Assembly: GCA_028281065.1 (NCBI GenBank)
Contig: JANQKN010000212.1
Coordinates: 1-39,740 of the forward strand
Direction of reading: 5' to 3'
DNA from: Flavobacteriaceae bacterium
Lineage (GTDB): Bacteria; Bacteroidota; Bacteroidia; Flavobacteriales; Flavobacteriaceae
Length of the DNA: 39,740 bases
A model generated the notes under the pieces. That model was given only the letters and a program-made list of their open reading frames with translations, ran no database searches and was not told the origin of the DNA. Position 1 is the stretch's first letter. Every line of letters starts with the position of its first letter. A program made the position numbers and the translations under genes. Positions 1 to 9,268 of the stretch are shown here, in pieces.

Positions 1-198
1 GCCAGCGTGGATCCAAAATTCAGTGTACTCGAATATTCCTTGGACCTGCTGCACAACCCTTTGTTTACCGTTAACAAAAGACCTGCCAACACCATGCCCT
101 TGCCTTTTGTAACTACCGATGCAGTAATCGTGAAAAGGGACTTAGAATTAGAGGCCCTTAGAACCGTTAACGATACCATCCCTACTGCCAATGAGTAA
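1..198 (+). CDS. C-terminal end of an unrecognised protein (5' end outside window)
   Basis: The frame is open from the first base of the window to a TAA at 196-198, giving the last 65 residues of a longer protein. The tail is polar, rich in D, N and T, with no membrane segment and no motif I recognise. The stop overlaps the start of the next gene by 8 bases (ATG at 191), so the two are probably translated as one operon. No function can be given from this fragment. Confidence 0.6.
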   Translation, partial: ASVDPKFSVLEYSLDLLHNPLFTVNKRPANTMPLPFVTTDAVIVKRDLELEALRTVNDTIPTANE

Positions 199-994
199 AA
201 CCATAGCTATTGCAGGAATGGGTTGGTTGGGATTGCCTTTGGCACATCGACTAAAAATCCTTGGATATACAGTTAAGGGTAGTGTAACATCGAAAGAGAA
301 AGCTGCTGATCTAAAAAAAAACGGACTGAACGCTTTCCCCATCATGATTTCTGAAGATGGGGTTTCGGGCCAAACAAAAGAATTCCTCGAAGGCGTTAAA
401 GACATTATTGTTATGATTCCTCCAGGGTTACGAAGGAATACAGGTTCAGATTATGTACTGAAGATGTCCCACTTTTTGTCTGAAATTGAAGCTTGCAATG
501 TGGAAAACATTGTATTTGTAAGCAGTACTGCTGTGTATGGTGATGCCCAAGGAAAAGTAACCGAAAAAGAGCTTCCCAAACCCGAAAATGAAGCCGGACG
601 ACAATTGCTGCAAGTAGAACAACTTTTCTTTACATCCAGATGCAATACCAGTATTGTTCGGTTTGGGGGATTGTATGGAGGAAGCCGACAACCTGCCCGT
701 TATTTGGCAGGAAGGGAAAACCTAAGCAATGGTAATGCCCCTGTTAATTTAATTCATAGGGACGACTGTATTTCCATTTTGGTAGAAATCGTAAAGCAAC
801 AGGCTTATGGGCATATATTCAATGCTGTCCATCCCAGTCATCCTTCCAAGTCTTCCTACTACATCCAAAAAGCAAAAGACCTAGGACTGGACCCTCCAAC
901 CTATATGAAAAATGAACCGGCAGCTTCTTTCAAACAAGTAGATTCTGTGCATTTAAAACAACACCTTAACTTTAGCTTTTCTGAAGTATTATAG
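191..994 (+). CDS. Atypical SDR, NAD(P)-binding YeeZ-like epimerase/dehydratase family protein
   Basis: 267 residues. The N-terminus carries the dinucleotide-binding glycine motif GMGWLG (residues 9-14) after a hydrophobic beta strand. A mid-protein SSTAVYGD stretch is typical of extended and atypical SDRs. The usual YxxxK catalytic pair is not evident, as in the YeeZ-like atypical SDR group, so the reaction cannot be stated. Length fits the family (about 270-280). The protein has no signal peptide and should be cytoplasmic. It overlaps the preceding gene by 8 bases, which fixes the ATG at 191. The next gene starts 51 bases downstream. Family confident, substrate unknown. Confidence 0.85.
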   Translation: MSKTIAIAGMGWLGLPLAHRLKILGYTVKGSVTSKEKAADLKKNGLNAFPIMISEDGVSGQTKEFLEGVKDIIVMIPPGLRRNTGSDYVLKMSHFLSEIEACNVENIVFVSSTAVYGDAQGKVTEKELPKPENEAGRQLLQVEQLFFTSRCNTSIVRFGGLYGGSRQPARYLAGRENLSNGNAPVNLIHRDDCISILVEIVKQQAYGHIFNAVHPSHPSKSSYYIQKAKDLGLDPPTYMKNEPAASFKQVDSVHLKQHLNFSFSEVL

Positions 995-1045
995 GATTTT
1001 GTAATTATACCTATCTTTAGGAGACCAATTTTTTAAACCATCCTC

Positions 1046-4000
1046 ATGAAACGCTATTACTTTCCATCGTTACTAGTCCTATTTTCTATTTTTTTGAGCC
1101 TTCCTTCCTTACAGGCCCAATCTTACGACGAAAGTCTTTACGATGCCCTGGAATATCGATTAATTGGTCCTTTCCGTGGAGGAAGAAGTGCAGCCGTAAC
1201 TGGGGTTCCCAACAAACCCAATCTTTTCTATTTTGGAGCAACAGGAGGGGGTATTTGGAAAACCAAAGACGGTGGAAGAACTTGGGAAAACATAAGCGAT
1301 GGGTACTTTGGGGGCTCCATTGGAGCTATAGAAGTATCTGAAAGTGATCCCAACGTTATCTATGTAGGTGGAGGCGAAAAAACCGTACGGGGAAATGTAT
1401 CTTCCGGTTACGGGATATGGAAATCTGAAGATGCCGGAAAAACATGGACGCAAAGTGGTTTGGAAAAAGGCCGCCATATTCCCCGAATAGCTATTCATCC
1501 CAAGGATCACAACATCCTTTACGCTGCCGTTTTGGGTAATATTTACAAGGCTACCCAAGAACGCGGAGTCTACAAGAGTACCGATGGAGGGAAAACTTGG
1601 CGAAAAACCCTGTTTTCCAACGAAAATGCAGGCGCTGTGGATTTGGCTATGGACCCCAACAATCCAAGGGTTCTATATGCCTCTACTTGGAATGTGCGTA
1701 GAACACCCTATAGTCTAAGCAGTGGTGGGGAAGGTTCTGCCTTATGGAAAAGTACAGATAGCGGGGAAACCTGGAAGGAAATTTCGAAAAACAAAGGCTT
1801 CCCAACCGATACTTTGGGTATTATTGGAGTAACCGTATCTCCCGTAAATAGCGAACGTGTTTGGGCCATCGTAGAAAACAAGGATAAAGGGGGCGTATAC
1901 CGAAGCGATGATGGAGGAGAAACCTGGACGCAAATAAACAGCGAGCGAAAATTAAGACAGCGTGCTTGGTATTATACCCGTATTTATGCCGATACCAAAG
2001 ACGAAGATGTTGTATACGTGCTAAATGTGCGTTATCACAAAAGCACCGATGGTGGAAAAACCTACGAAACCTACAATGCACCCCACGGAGATCATCACGA
2101 TCTTTGGATTGCCCCGGAAAATCCCAAACGTATGGTTATTGGAGATGATGGAGGTGCCCAAGTCACGTACGATGGCGGGGAAACATGGAGTACCTACCAC
2201 AACCAACCCACGTCCCAATTCTATAGGGTTACCACAGACAATGCATTTCCCTATCGCATTTATGTAGCTCAGCAGGACAATAGTACCATCCGTATTCCCC
2301 ACAGAACCGAAGGCTGGAATATCGATGAGGATGATTGGGAACGTACCGCTGGGGGTGAAAGCGCACACATTGCCATAGACCCTAAAGACAACGATATTGT
2401 GTATGGCGGAAGTTACGATGGATTCTTAACCCGCTACAACCATAAAACCAATACGGTACGAAGCATTAGTGTTTGGCCCGACAACCCCATGGGGCATGGC
2501 GCAGAGGATATGAAATACCGCTTTCAGTGGAATTTCCCCATCTTCTTCTCCCCTCACGATCCCAACAAGCTCTACACAGCCTCCAATCATTTGCACATGA
2601 GCACCAACGAAGGACAGAGTTGGGAGGTAATCAGTCCCGATTTAACCCGAAACGAGCCCTCCAAGTTAGGGCCTTCGGGAGGTCCAATCACCAAAGACAA
2701 TACCTCGGTAGAATACTATTGCACCATCTTCGCCGCAGCAGAAAGCCCCATTACCCCTGGGCTGCTTTGGGTGGGTAGTGACGATGGATTAATACACGTT
2801 TCCAGGGACGGAGGTCAAAACTGGGAAAATGTAACCCCAAAGGGGATGCCCGAATGGATGATGATAAACAGTATCGAGCCCTCCCGTTTCGATGCAGGAA
2901 CTTGTTATGTAGCTGGAACCAAATACAAAACAGGAGATTTTACTCCCTACCTATACAAAACCCACGACTATGGAAAAACATGGACCCGAATTACCAACGG
3001 CATTGCATCCGAACATTTTACAAGGGTACTACGGGAAGATCCTGTGAAAAAAGGATTGTTGTACGCAGGAACCGAAACCGGGATGTATGTTTCCTTTAAC
3101 GATGGGGCACAATGGCAACCCTTTCAGCTTAATTTACCCATAGTCCCCATTACCGATCTTGCATTAAAAGACAATAATCTTATTGTGGCTACGCAGGGTC
3201 GAAGCGTTTGGATTATTGATGACTTAACGGTATTGCACCAATTGAGTGATGCCAAAGGAAAAGGAAATTATCTGTTTAAACCCAAAGAAACTTATCGTAT
3301 GGGCGGAGGAAGCAGGGAAGGTTCACTTACTACGGGAACCAATCACCCAGCTGGTGTTATCACCTACTTCAATTTGGAAGACCCAGAAGACAAGGAAATA
3401 AAACTCAGCTTCCTCAACTCAAAAGGAGATACCCTAAAAACCTTCAGCACCAAAAGCAAAGAGGATAAATTAACGGTAGAAAAGGGAGCCAATAAATTCG
3501 CTTGGAATACCCGTGGAAAAGGAGCTGAGCGACTAAAAGGAATGATCCTTTGGTGGGCTAGCACCCAAGCACCCAAAGCGGTTCCTGGGGAATATAGGGT
3601 TGTACTTGAAGTGGATGGTGAGGCTCAATCGCAAACCTTCACCATATCTCCCGATAAAAATGCAGAAACCGATATTGCAGGAATGCAACGGCAGTTCGAT
3701 TTCATAACCGACATCAACAAAACAGTGGACAAAGCCCATAAGTCCATCAAGAAAATACGGAAGATTAATGAGCAATTGGAGGCGTTTCAGAAACAATACA
3801 AAGACAACGATCAAGTAAAGGATCTTCTGGAAAAGGCAAAAGCGTTGGGCGAGCAATTTTCAGAAATTGAAAAGGAGCTCTACCAAACCAAAAACCGAAG
3901 CGGTCAGGATCCCCTTAATTTCCCTATTAAGTTGACCAACAAACTGGCGCACCTTAACAGTTTGGTAGGAATGGACGATTTCCCTCCAACCGAACAGGAC

Positions 4001-4144
4001 ATTGCAGTAAAAGACGAACTTTCAAGGCATATCTTTGTTCAGCTTGCTAAATTCGATCGACTGGTTTCCCAAGAGGTTTCCGAATTTAATGAAGCCTTTA
4101 ACCAACTGAACTTAAATTATCTGTTTATTGAAGAAGATAACTAA
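1046..4144 (+). CDS. Secreted Asp-box (BNR/sortilin-like) beta-propeller protein
   Basis: 1032 residues beginning with a signal peptide (basic KR, hydrophobic core, cleavage near LQAQS at residues 22-26). At least nine Asp-box motifs of the S/T-x-D-x-G-x-T-W type follow, for example TKDGGRTW near 73, SEDAGKTW near 127, then STDGGKTW, STDSGETW, SDDGGETW and THDYGKTW. These mark a sortilin/Vps10-like or glycosidase-like beta propeller covering roughly residues 30-730. The last 300 residues change character: a beta-rich segment, then a charged helical region ending without a T9SS sorting domain. Such proteins are common in Bacteroidota and are usually annotated only as BNR-repeat or VPS10-domain proteins. 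No catalytic residues can be assigned, so I do not call it a glycosidase. Confidence 0.9.
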   Translation: MKRYYFPSLLVLFSIFLSLPSLQAQSYDESLYDALEYRLIGPFRGGRSAAVTGVPNKPNLFYFGATGGGIWKTKDGGRTWENISDGYFGGSIGAIEVSESDPNVIYVGGGEKTVRGNVSSGYGIWKSEDAGKTWTQSGLEKGRHIPRIAIHPKDHNILYAAVLGNIYKATQERGVYKSTDGGKTWRKTLFSNENAGAVDLAMDPNNPRVLYASTWNVRRTPYSLSSGGEGSALWKSTDSGETWKEISKNKGFPTDTLGIIGVTVSPVNSERVWAIVENKDKGGVYRSDDGGETWTQINSERKLRQRAWYYTRIYADTKDEDVVYVLNVRYHKSTDGGKTYETYNAPHGDHHDLWIAPENPKRMVIGDDGGAQVTYDGGETWSTYHNQPTSQFYRVTTDNAFPYRIYVAQQDNSTIRIPHRTEGWNIDEDDWERTAGGESAHIAIDPKDNDIVYGGSYDGFLTRYNHKTNTVRSISVWPDNPMGHGAEDMKYRFQWNFPIFFSPHDPNKLYTASNHLHMSTNEGQSWEVISPDLTRNEPSKLGPSGGPITKDNTSVEYYCTIFAAAESPITPGLLWVGSDDGLIHVSRDGGQNWENVTPKGMPEWMMINSIEPSRFDAGTCYVAGTKYKTGDFTPYLYKTHDYGKTWTRITNGIASEHFTRVLREDPVKKGLLYAGTETGMYVSFNDGAQWQPFQLNLPIVPITDLALKDNNLIVATQGRSVWIIDDLTVLHQLSDAKGKGNYLFKPKETYRMGGGSREGSLTTGTNHPAGVITYFNLEDPEDKEIKLSFLNSKGDTLKTFSTKSKEDKLTVEKGANKFAWNTRGKGAERLKGMILWWASTQAPKAVPGEYRVVLEVDGEAQSQTFTISPDKNAETDIAGMQRQFDFITDINKTVDKAHKSIKKIRKINEQLEAFQKQYKDNDQVKDLLEKAKALGEQFSEIEKELYQTKNRSGQDPLNFPIKLTNKLAHLNSLVGMDDFPPTEQDIAVKDELSRHIFVQLAKFDRLVSQEVSEFNEAFNQLNLNYLFIEEDN

Positions 4145-4161
4145 GCTAGCTCGTATCTTTG
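4128..4161 (+). promoter_or_regulatory. Bacteroidota-type promoter for hemJ
   Basis: A perfect -7 box TATCTTTG (4154-4161) lies 23 bases after a TTG (4128-4130) that could serve as the -33 element. The ATG of hemJ is only 7 bases after the box, so the 5' leader would be extremely short or absent. Confidence 0.6.
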
Positions 4162-4168
4162 TGGCCTT

Positions 4169-4714
4169 ATGGAGTACAATTACATAAAATCGCTGCACCT
4201 CATTTTTGTGATTACCTGGTTTGCTGGGTTGTTTTATATCGTGCGGCTTTTTGTATATCAAATTGAGGCCTTTCACAAACCCTCCCCGGAAAAGGAAATC
4301 CTTGGCAAGCAGTTTAAGATCATGGCCAAACGCCTGTGGCTTATCATCACTTGGCCTTCCATGATATTGAGCCTCTTTTTTGCCTTTTGGTTACTCTACA
4401 TACGTCCTTTTTACATAAGCGATGCTTGGATGCAGGTAAAACTAGGGTTTGTTGTATTGCTTATTGTCTACCATATAAAATGCCATGTTATCTTCAAACA
4501 GCTTCAGAGAGATGTTGTAAAGCATTCTTCCAATTTTATGCGGTTGTTCAACGAAGGTGCCACTATAATTTTGTTTGCCGTCGTTTTCCTGGTCGTCCTA
4601 AAAAATGCCGTGAACTGGATTTATGGGGTTATAGGGATTGTTCTTTTTAGCATTTTGCTCATGCTGGGCTATAAATTTTACAAGCGGATTCGGGAAAAAA
4701 ATGACTCAGAATAA
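4169..4714 (+). CDS. hemJ: Protoporphyrinogen IX oxidase HemJ (CopD-like membrane protein)
   Basis: 181 residues with at least four membrane helices. It has the HemJ hallmarks: a His in the first helix (SLHLIFVITWFAGLF, His10) and a conserved Lys at the start of a later helix (WMQVKLGFV, Lys91). HemJ oxidises protoporphyrinogen IX to protoporphyrin IX in the haem pathway, in the inner membrane, and replaces HemG/HemY in many bacteria. Length matches the short HemJ form. It has its own promoter just upstream and ends 65 bases before the kinase gene. The alternative name, CopD-family protein, reflects the same Pfam neighbourhood. No other haem gene is adjacent, so the call rests on sequence alone. 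Confidence 0.82.
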   Translation: MEYNYIKSLHLIFVITWFAGLFYIVRLFVYQIEAFHKPSPEKEILGKQFKIMAKRLWLIITWPSMILSLFFAFWLLYIRPFYISDAWMQVKLGFVVLLIVYHIKCHVIFKQLQRDVVKHSSNFMRLFNEGATIILFAVVFLVVLKNAVNWIYGVIGIVLFSILLMLGYKFYKRIREKNDSE

Positions 4715-4779
4715 ATTTGTAACCCGCCTTTTTAACGTTTGGTGCAATTATTGTTACCTTCAGAAGCAAATTTAACCCC

Positions 4780-6234
4780 ATGGGATTGCTTAAATCACTA
4801 CGTTTCCGAATCTTCCTTTCCATGCTGCTTTTAGTGGTAACCGCCTCTATCCTTATAGCCTTGGTAACTATTTATCAATATCGGGAAGAAGCCCAGGATT
4901 ATCATAGGCAACGTTTGGAAAGAAAAGAAACAGCCATCACCAAGAATATTGAATACGTTCTAAAAAACACCACTTATCCCATAGAAACCAAAAACATCCC
5001 GCTCATTTTCAAAAACAAGATTTATGAAATCAAGGATGTGAACAACTTAGATATCTATTTTTATGATCTGGAAGGAAAATTACTGAAATCGTCCAAACCC
5101 TCTTTCTTAAAAGATACTTCGCACATCCGTTTACCCAAAGGGATTTTGGAAAATTTGAAAAACTCCGTAGACCAAAGGTATTTGGTAGAGTTTATGGAAA
5201 ACAACCAAAAATACCAATCCTCCTATTCTTACATCACCGATGCATCCTATAAACCGTTGGCTATCCTTAATCTACCCTATATAGAAGACGATGATTTCAT
5301 TAACAAGGAACTGAAGGAAAACCTAACCCGAATGGGAGTCGCCTATTTTATCATGCTGCTCATTGCCATTGGGGTCGCCTATTTTCTTTCTAAATACATT
5401 ACAAGATCGCTGAATCATGTAAGCCAGAAAATAAACGAAACCCGCCTCAATAAACGAAACAAAAAAATTGAGTTGGAACCCAATACCACCCAAGAGATTT
5501 CCAATCTGGTTTTGGCCTACAATGGAATGATCGACGAACTGGAAAACAGTGCCGCGCAATTGGCCGCCAGCGAACGGGAAGCTGCATGGAGGGAAATGGC
5601 AAAGCAGGTAGCCCACGAAATAAAAAACCCACTTACCCCTATGCGTTTAACTGTGCAGAGTTTCTTGCGCAAATTTGATCCCAGCGACGAAAAAATAAAC
5701 GAAAAACTAGCCGAATACAGCAATACCCTCATTCAGCAGATCGATACAATGAGCTCTATTGCATCGGCCTTTTCCACCTATGCCGATATGCCGGCACAGC
5801 AGGATGAAACCCTTAATATTGTTAGGATCACCAAATTGGCCATCGATATTTTTAACGAAGACTATATCTACTTTTTCTCCGAAGAGAAAGAAATCATCTC
5901 TAAGTTCGATAGGACACAACTCATTCGGGTAGTTACCAATTTGGTAAAAAACAGCATTCAGGCCATAGAACAAAAACAACCCGAAGATCCAAGGATCGAT
6001 GTAACCGTAACCAAACACGAAGCTGCCACCCACATTATGGTAAAAGACAATGGTATTGGTATTTCCGAAGTGAACAAAAGCAAAGTCTTTGAACCCAAGT
6101 TTACCACCAAATCCAGTGGAATGGGTCTGGGGTTGGCCATGGTTAAAAACATTGTGGAAACTTATGGGGGAAGTATCACCCTATCCTCTACCGAAGGCGA
6201 GGGAGCCACTTTTGTGGTTTCTATACCAAAATAG
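4780..6234 (+). CDS. Membrane sensor histidine kinase, NtrY-like
   Basis: 484 residues. There is a membrane helix near 11-31, an extracytoplasmic sensor region to about 183, a second helix near 187-205, then a HAMP-like linker. The H-box AHEIKNPLTP has the phospho-accepting His279. The N-box NLVKNSIQAI (Asn391), DNGIG (423-427), FEPKFTTKSSGMGLGLAMV (F and G2 boxes) and a final GEGATF complete the HATPase domain. The wording of the H-box (NPLTPMRLTVQ) is that of NtrY-type kinases. No response regulator lies beside it, so it is an orphan kinase here. The stimulus is unknown. Confidence 0.93.
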   Translation: MGLLKSLRFRIFLSMLLLVVTASILIALVTIYQYREEAQDYHRQRLERKETAITKNIEYVLKNTTYPIETKNIPLIFKNKIYEIKDVNNLDIYFYDLEGKLLKSSKPSFLKDTSHIRLPKGILENLKNSVDQRYLVEFMENNQKYQSSYSYITDASYKPLAILNLPYIEDDDFINKELKENLTRMGVAYFIMLLIAIGVAYFLSKYITRSLNHVSQKINETRLNKRNKKIELEPNTTQEISNLVLAYNGMIDELENSAAQLAASEREAAWREMAKQVAHEIKNPLTPMRLTVQSFLRKFDPSDEKINEKLAEYSNTLIQQIDTMSSIASAFSTYADMPAQQDETLNIVRITKLAIDIFNEDYIYFFSEEKEIISKFDRTQLIRVVTNLVKNSIQAIEQKQPEDPRIDVTVTKHEAATHIMVKDNGIGISEVNKSKVFEPKFTTKSSGMGLGLAMVKNIVETYGGSITLSSTEGEGATFVVSIPK

Positions 6235-6243
6235 CCCTTACAA

Positions 6244-6278
6244 TTGCTCCATTTGGTTTTGAAATAGCCGCATCTTTG
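6244..6278 (+). promoter_or_regulatory. Possible promoter for the crotonase gene
   Basis: CATCTTTG (6271-6278) matches TAnnTTTG at 7 of 8 positions, with a TTG at 6244-6246, 24 bases upstream. The gene starts 40 bases later. Plausible but weaker than the perfect boxes elsewhere. Confidence 0.4.
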
Positions 6279-6318
6279 GCTAAATTGCACGTCCTAATTC
6301 CCCAAAAAAACTTTCCTT

Positions 6319-7101
6319 ATGGATTACGAAAATATACTAAGCGATTATACTGAGGGTATTACCACCATTACCATTAACAGACCCTCCAAATTAAATGCCC
6401 TTAACAAAGCGACCATTAAGGAACTACACGAAGCATTTAAGGAAGCGGACAAGGACAGCGACACCCAAGTAATTATTGTTACTGGAAGTGGCGAAAAAGC
6501 TTTTGTGGCCGGTGCAGATATTAGCGAGTTTGCCGATTATTCGGTTTCGCAGGGAGAACGTCTGGCCGCCCAAGGACAAGCCCTTTTGTTCGATTTTGTA
6601 GCTCATTTAGGAACCCCTGTCATCGCAGCCGTTAATGGTTTTGCATTGGGAGGTGGATTGGAGTTGGCTATGTCTGCCCACTTTAGAATTGCCAGCGATA
6701 ATGCCAAAATGGGACTTCCCGAAGTATCCCTTGGGGTAATCCCAGGCTATGGGGGAACCCAGCGATTGCCTCAATTGGTAGGAAAAGGCCGTGCTATGGA
6801 AATGATCATGACTGCAGGTATGGTGAATGCAGAAGATGCTTGTAGTTATGGGTTGGTAAACCATGTGGTTGCACAGGAAGAATTACTTCCCTTGGCAAGA
6901 AAGATTGCAGGGAAAATCATGAGAAATTCTCCTGTTGCCATTGCAGCTGCCATCAATACAGTGAATGCAGGTTTCGAAGAAGGTGAAAATGGTTTCGATA
7001 CCGAAATAACCGAATTTGGAAAATGCTTTGGTACTGCCGATTTTAAAGAAGGGACACAAGCCTTTTTGGAAAAAAGAAGGCCCGACTTTCCAGGGAAATA
7101 A
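6319..7101 (+). CDS. Enoyl-CoA hydratase/isomerase (crotonase) family protein
   Basis: 260 residues, the normal crotonase length. The CoA-ester oxyanion-hole region GADISEF (65-71) and GFALGGGLELAM (107-118) are present. The two catalytic acids of true hydratases are both in place: Glu115 in GGGLEL and Glu135 in GLPEVSLGVIPG, 20 residues apart as in rat mitochondrial enoyl-CoA hydratase. It should hydrate trans-2-enoyl-CoA to 3-hydroxyacyl-CoA in beta-oxidation or a related pathway (crotonyl-CoA side). It is cytoplasmic. No other fatty-acid gene is adjacent, so chain-length preference cannot be inferred. Confidence 0.93.
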   Translation: MDYENILSDYTEGITTITINRPSKLNALNKATIKELHEAFKEADKDSDTQVIIVTGSGEKAFVAGADISEFADYSVSQGERLAAQGQALLFDFVAHLGTPVIAAVNGFALGGGLELAMSAHFRIASDNAKMGLPEVSLGVIPGYGGTQRLPQLVGKGRAMEMIMTAGMVNAEDACSYGLVNHVVAQEELLPLARKIAGKIMRNSPVAIAAAINTVNAGFEEGENGFDTEITEFGKCFGTADFKEGTQAFLEKRRPDFPGK

Positions 7102-7205
7102 CACCCGCAATACATTAACTTTTCAATTATTCAGCCCGCTTTCTATTGGTCGGCTTGGGGGATACCTCTATTTTCACATGTAATACTAGAAAAGAATCTA
7201 TAACT

Positions 7206-7447
7206 ATGAATAAATATTCCTCCTCATGTCTATTACCATTGTATTTTCTTCGTGTAGTGACGATCCAATCGAAACCGTTCATGAAAAAATTCCCATAAGC
7301 AATCCAAATACTATTTTATTCGAAAATTCCAATCATACCTTAATACCTCGGGCAGCACCCGATTACTTATACGATGTACATATTTTCGCTGCTTTTTCTT
7401 CCACTTCTTTCGAAAATAATGAGACCATTGTAAGCACCTTGGAATAG
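7206..7447 (+). pseudogene. Frameshifted short lipoprotein remnant
   Basis: The ATG at 7206 opens a frame that soon diverges, while a second frame from the ATG at 7226 reads SITIVFSSCSDDP and runs to a TAG at 7445-7447. If one A were added to the AAA run at 7212-7214, the two join into MNKIFLLMSITIVFSSCSDD, a textbook lipoprotein signal with lipobox FSSC. The remaining 60 residues match nothing I know and end early. I read this as a lipoprotein gene broken by a 1-base deletion. Alternatively a short 73-residue version starts at 7226 without a basic n-region, or the reference has a sequencing error. Confidence 0.45.
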
Positions 7448-7481
7448 CATTATAGCATATTTGGATTTATTCCATATTTAA

Positions 7482-7513
7482 TTGGAATTATTCCAAAATA
7501 TTAAATATCTTTG
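7482..7513 (+). promoter_or_regulatory. Bacteroidota promoter for the radical SAM gene; decides its start
   Basis: TTG at 7482-7484, 21 bases, then a perfect TATCTTTG at 7506-7513. Transcription should begin near 7518-7521. The TTG codon at 7511 lies inside the box and so cannot be the start; the ATG at 7541 is. Confidence 0.7.
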
Positions 7514-7540
7514 AAGGAAATAGTCCCTTTAAAGTTTTTC

Positions 7541-8608
7541 ATGTCCCGATCTATCAAAGGCAGAGGTGCCCAAAAAAGAGTACACAACCGTTTCTTCGAG
7601 CTTAAGCACGAAGTCTTGGACGAGTTCCTCAACTTTTGTGAGGCAGAAGGGGAAGAAGCAGACAAGAACAAAACAAAATACATAGACGTATTTCCCAAAA
7701 CTTTTGTGAACAAGGTCACAAGTCCAGACATTGGTATGATGTATTCGGCCAATCCCTATCAAGGCTGTGAACATGGATGTATTTACTGCTACGCAAGGAA
7801 CAGTCACGAATATTGGGGATATGGCGCCGGAGTGGATTTTGAACGGAATATCCTTATTAAAAAAAACGCTCCTACCCTTTTGGAGAAAAAAATCACAGGC
7901 AAAAACTGGATGGGCGATACCATCGTATTATCTGGGAACACAGATTGCTACCAACCTATAGAGCGCAAACTGGAAATTACCCGAAAGTGCCTGGAAGTAA
8001 TGCTAAAGTGGAGAAATCCAACGGGAATCATTACTAAAAACTCTCTCATTTTGCGTGATTTGGATCTTTTGAAAGAAATGGCGCAATTCAATACCATTGG
8101 TGTAAACATCTCGATCACCTCATTATCTGAAGAAACCAGAAGGGTCCTCGAGCCTAGGACAGCCAGCATAAAAAACAGGCTGAAGACCGTTGAAATCCTT
8201 TCCAATAACAACATTCCTGTAAATGTTATGGTGGCTCCCATAATTCCTTCGTTGAATAGCCATGAAATTCTGCCCATTATTAAAAAAGTGGCTTCTTTGG
8301 GAGCTCGAAGTGTTGCCCATACCGTGGTAAGGCTAAACGGGCAAATTGCTGAAATTTTTGAAGACTGGGTGCGAAAAAAATTGCCGGACCGAGCCGATAG
8401 GATACTGCACCAGATTGCCGAATGCCACGATGGCAAACTCAACGATAGCGAATGGGGACGAAGGATCCGTGGTGAAGGCATTATCGCAAAGCAAATTGCG
8501 GATACCGTTCGTTTGGGTAGAGCCAAATACTTAAAAGGAAGGAAAATGCCCAAATTGGATAATTCGCACTACATGGATCTCAAGAACCCACAACGATCCT
8601 TGTTTTAA
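7541..8608 (+). CDS. PA0069/SplB-like radical SAM protein
   Basis: 355 residues from the ATG at 7541. The [4Fe-4S] motif is C-x3-C-x2-C (CEHGCIYC; Cys76, Cys80, Cys83), and the N-terminus has the family opener SIKGRGAQKRVHNRF. The protein belongs to the PA0069 subgroup related to spore photoproduct lyase, whose substrate is not established. It should bind SAM and an iron-sulfur cluster and generate a 5'-deoxyadenosyl radical. An in-frame TTG at 7511 would add 10 residues but overlaps the promoter. The stop abuts the stop of the convergent HD gene (8608/8609) with no room for a conventional terminator. Confidence 0.9.
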   Translation: MSRSIKGRGAQKRVHNRFFELKHEVLDEFLNFCEAEGEEADKNKTKYIDVFPKTFVNKVTSPDIGMMYSANPYQGCEHGCIYCYARNSHEYWGYGAGVDFERNILIKKNAPTLLEKKITGKNWMGDTIVLSGNTDCYQPIERKLEITRKCLEVMLKWRNPTGIITKNSLILRDLDLLKEMAQFNTIGVNISITSLSEETRRVLEPRTASIKNRLKTVEILSNNNIPVNVMVAPIIPSLNSHEILPIIKKVASLGARSVAHTVVRLNGQIAEIFEDWVRKKLPDRADRILHQIAECHDGKLNDSEWGRRIRGEGIIAKQIADTVRLGRAKYLKGRKMPKLDNSHYMDLKNPQRSLF

Positions 8609-9268
8609 CTAGGCTTTTCCATTCCATTCGGCATAAAAACGAGAAAGATAATCTTCCATGAAACGATGGCGCATTTCTGCCAATTCTCTACCCTTTATTG
8701 TATGCATACGATCTTTGAGCAGTAATAATTTTTCGTAAAAATGATTGATGGTGGGAGCTTCGGATTTTCTATATTCTTCCGGGGTCATATCCAGCTTGGG
8801 AGGTATGGAAGGATCATAAAGGCTTCTGTTTTTGAAGCCACCATAATTAAACGTTCTGGCAATACCAATAGCCCCCAAGGCATCCAAGCGATCGGCGTCC
8901 TGTACCACACGAAGTTCAAGGGAATCGAATGTTTTTGTTGTATTTCCCCCTTTAAAGGAAACATTTTCTATAATAGCCACCACATGGTTTATGATGGATT
9001 CTGGAGTTCCTTCCCCGCTTAAAAAATCGCTTGCTTTCTTAGGACCAAGCGTTTCATCTCCATCGTGAAATTTTGCATCAGCAATATCATGCAATAACGC
9101 TGCTAAGGCTACCACAGCCCTATCTGCTTTCTCTCCCTCTGCAATCGCCAAAGCATTGTTATACACTCTTTCTATATGAAACCAATCATGGCCGCCTTCG
9201 GCGTCTTCCAATTCCTTTTGCACAAAAGTTTTGGTCCGTTCTATGAGACGATCAATATTCAAGGGCAT
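8609..9268 (-). CDS. HD-domain phosphohydrolase (YedJ-like)
   Basis: 219 residues. It has the HD superfamily metal ligands in order: His27 or His31 in GHDWFHIERV, His60-Asp61 in LLHDIADAKF, and Asp124 in VVQDADRLDALG. This arrangement is that of the YedJ-like HD hydrolases, probably acting on nucleotides or other phosphorylated metabolites; the substrate is unknown. It is cytoplasmic and of normal family length. Its ATG (9266-9268) lies inside the 3' end of plsC, a 17-base overlap, which indicates translational coupling and one transcript with plsC. Confidence 0.88.
   Translation of the reverse strand: MPLNIDRLIERTKTFVQKELEDAEGGHDWFHIERVYNNALAIAEGEKADRAVVALAALLHDIADAKFHDGDETLGPKKASDFLSGEGTPESIINHVVAIIENVSFKGGNTTKTFDSLELRVVQDADRLDALGAIGIARTFNYGGFKNRSLYDPSIPPKLDMTPEEYRKSEAPTINHFYEKLLLLKDRMHTIKGRELAEMRHRFMEDYLSRFYAEWNGKA

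Noticed and set aside
5323-5732. Several minus-strand frames opposite the histidine kinase
   Set aside because: Shadows of the kinase gene, whose domains are complete.
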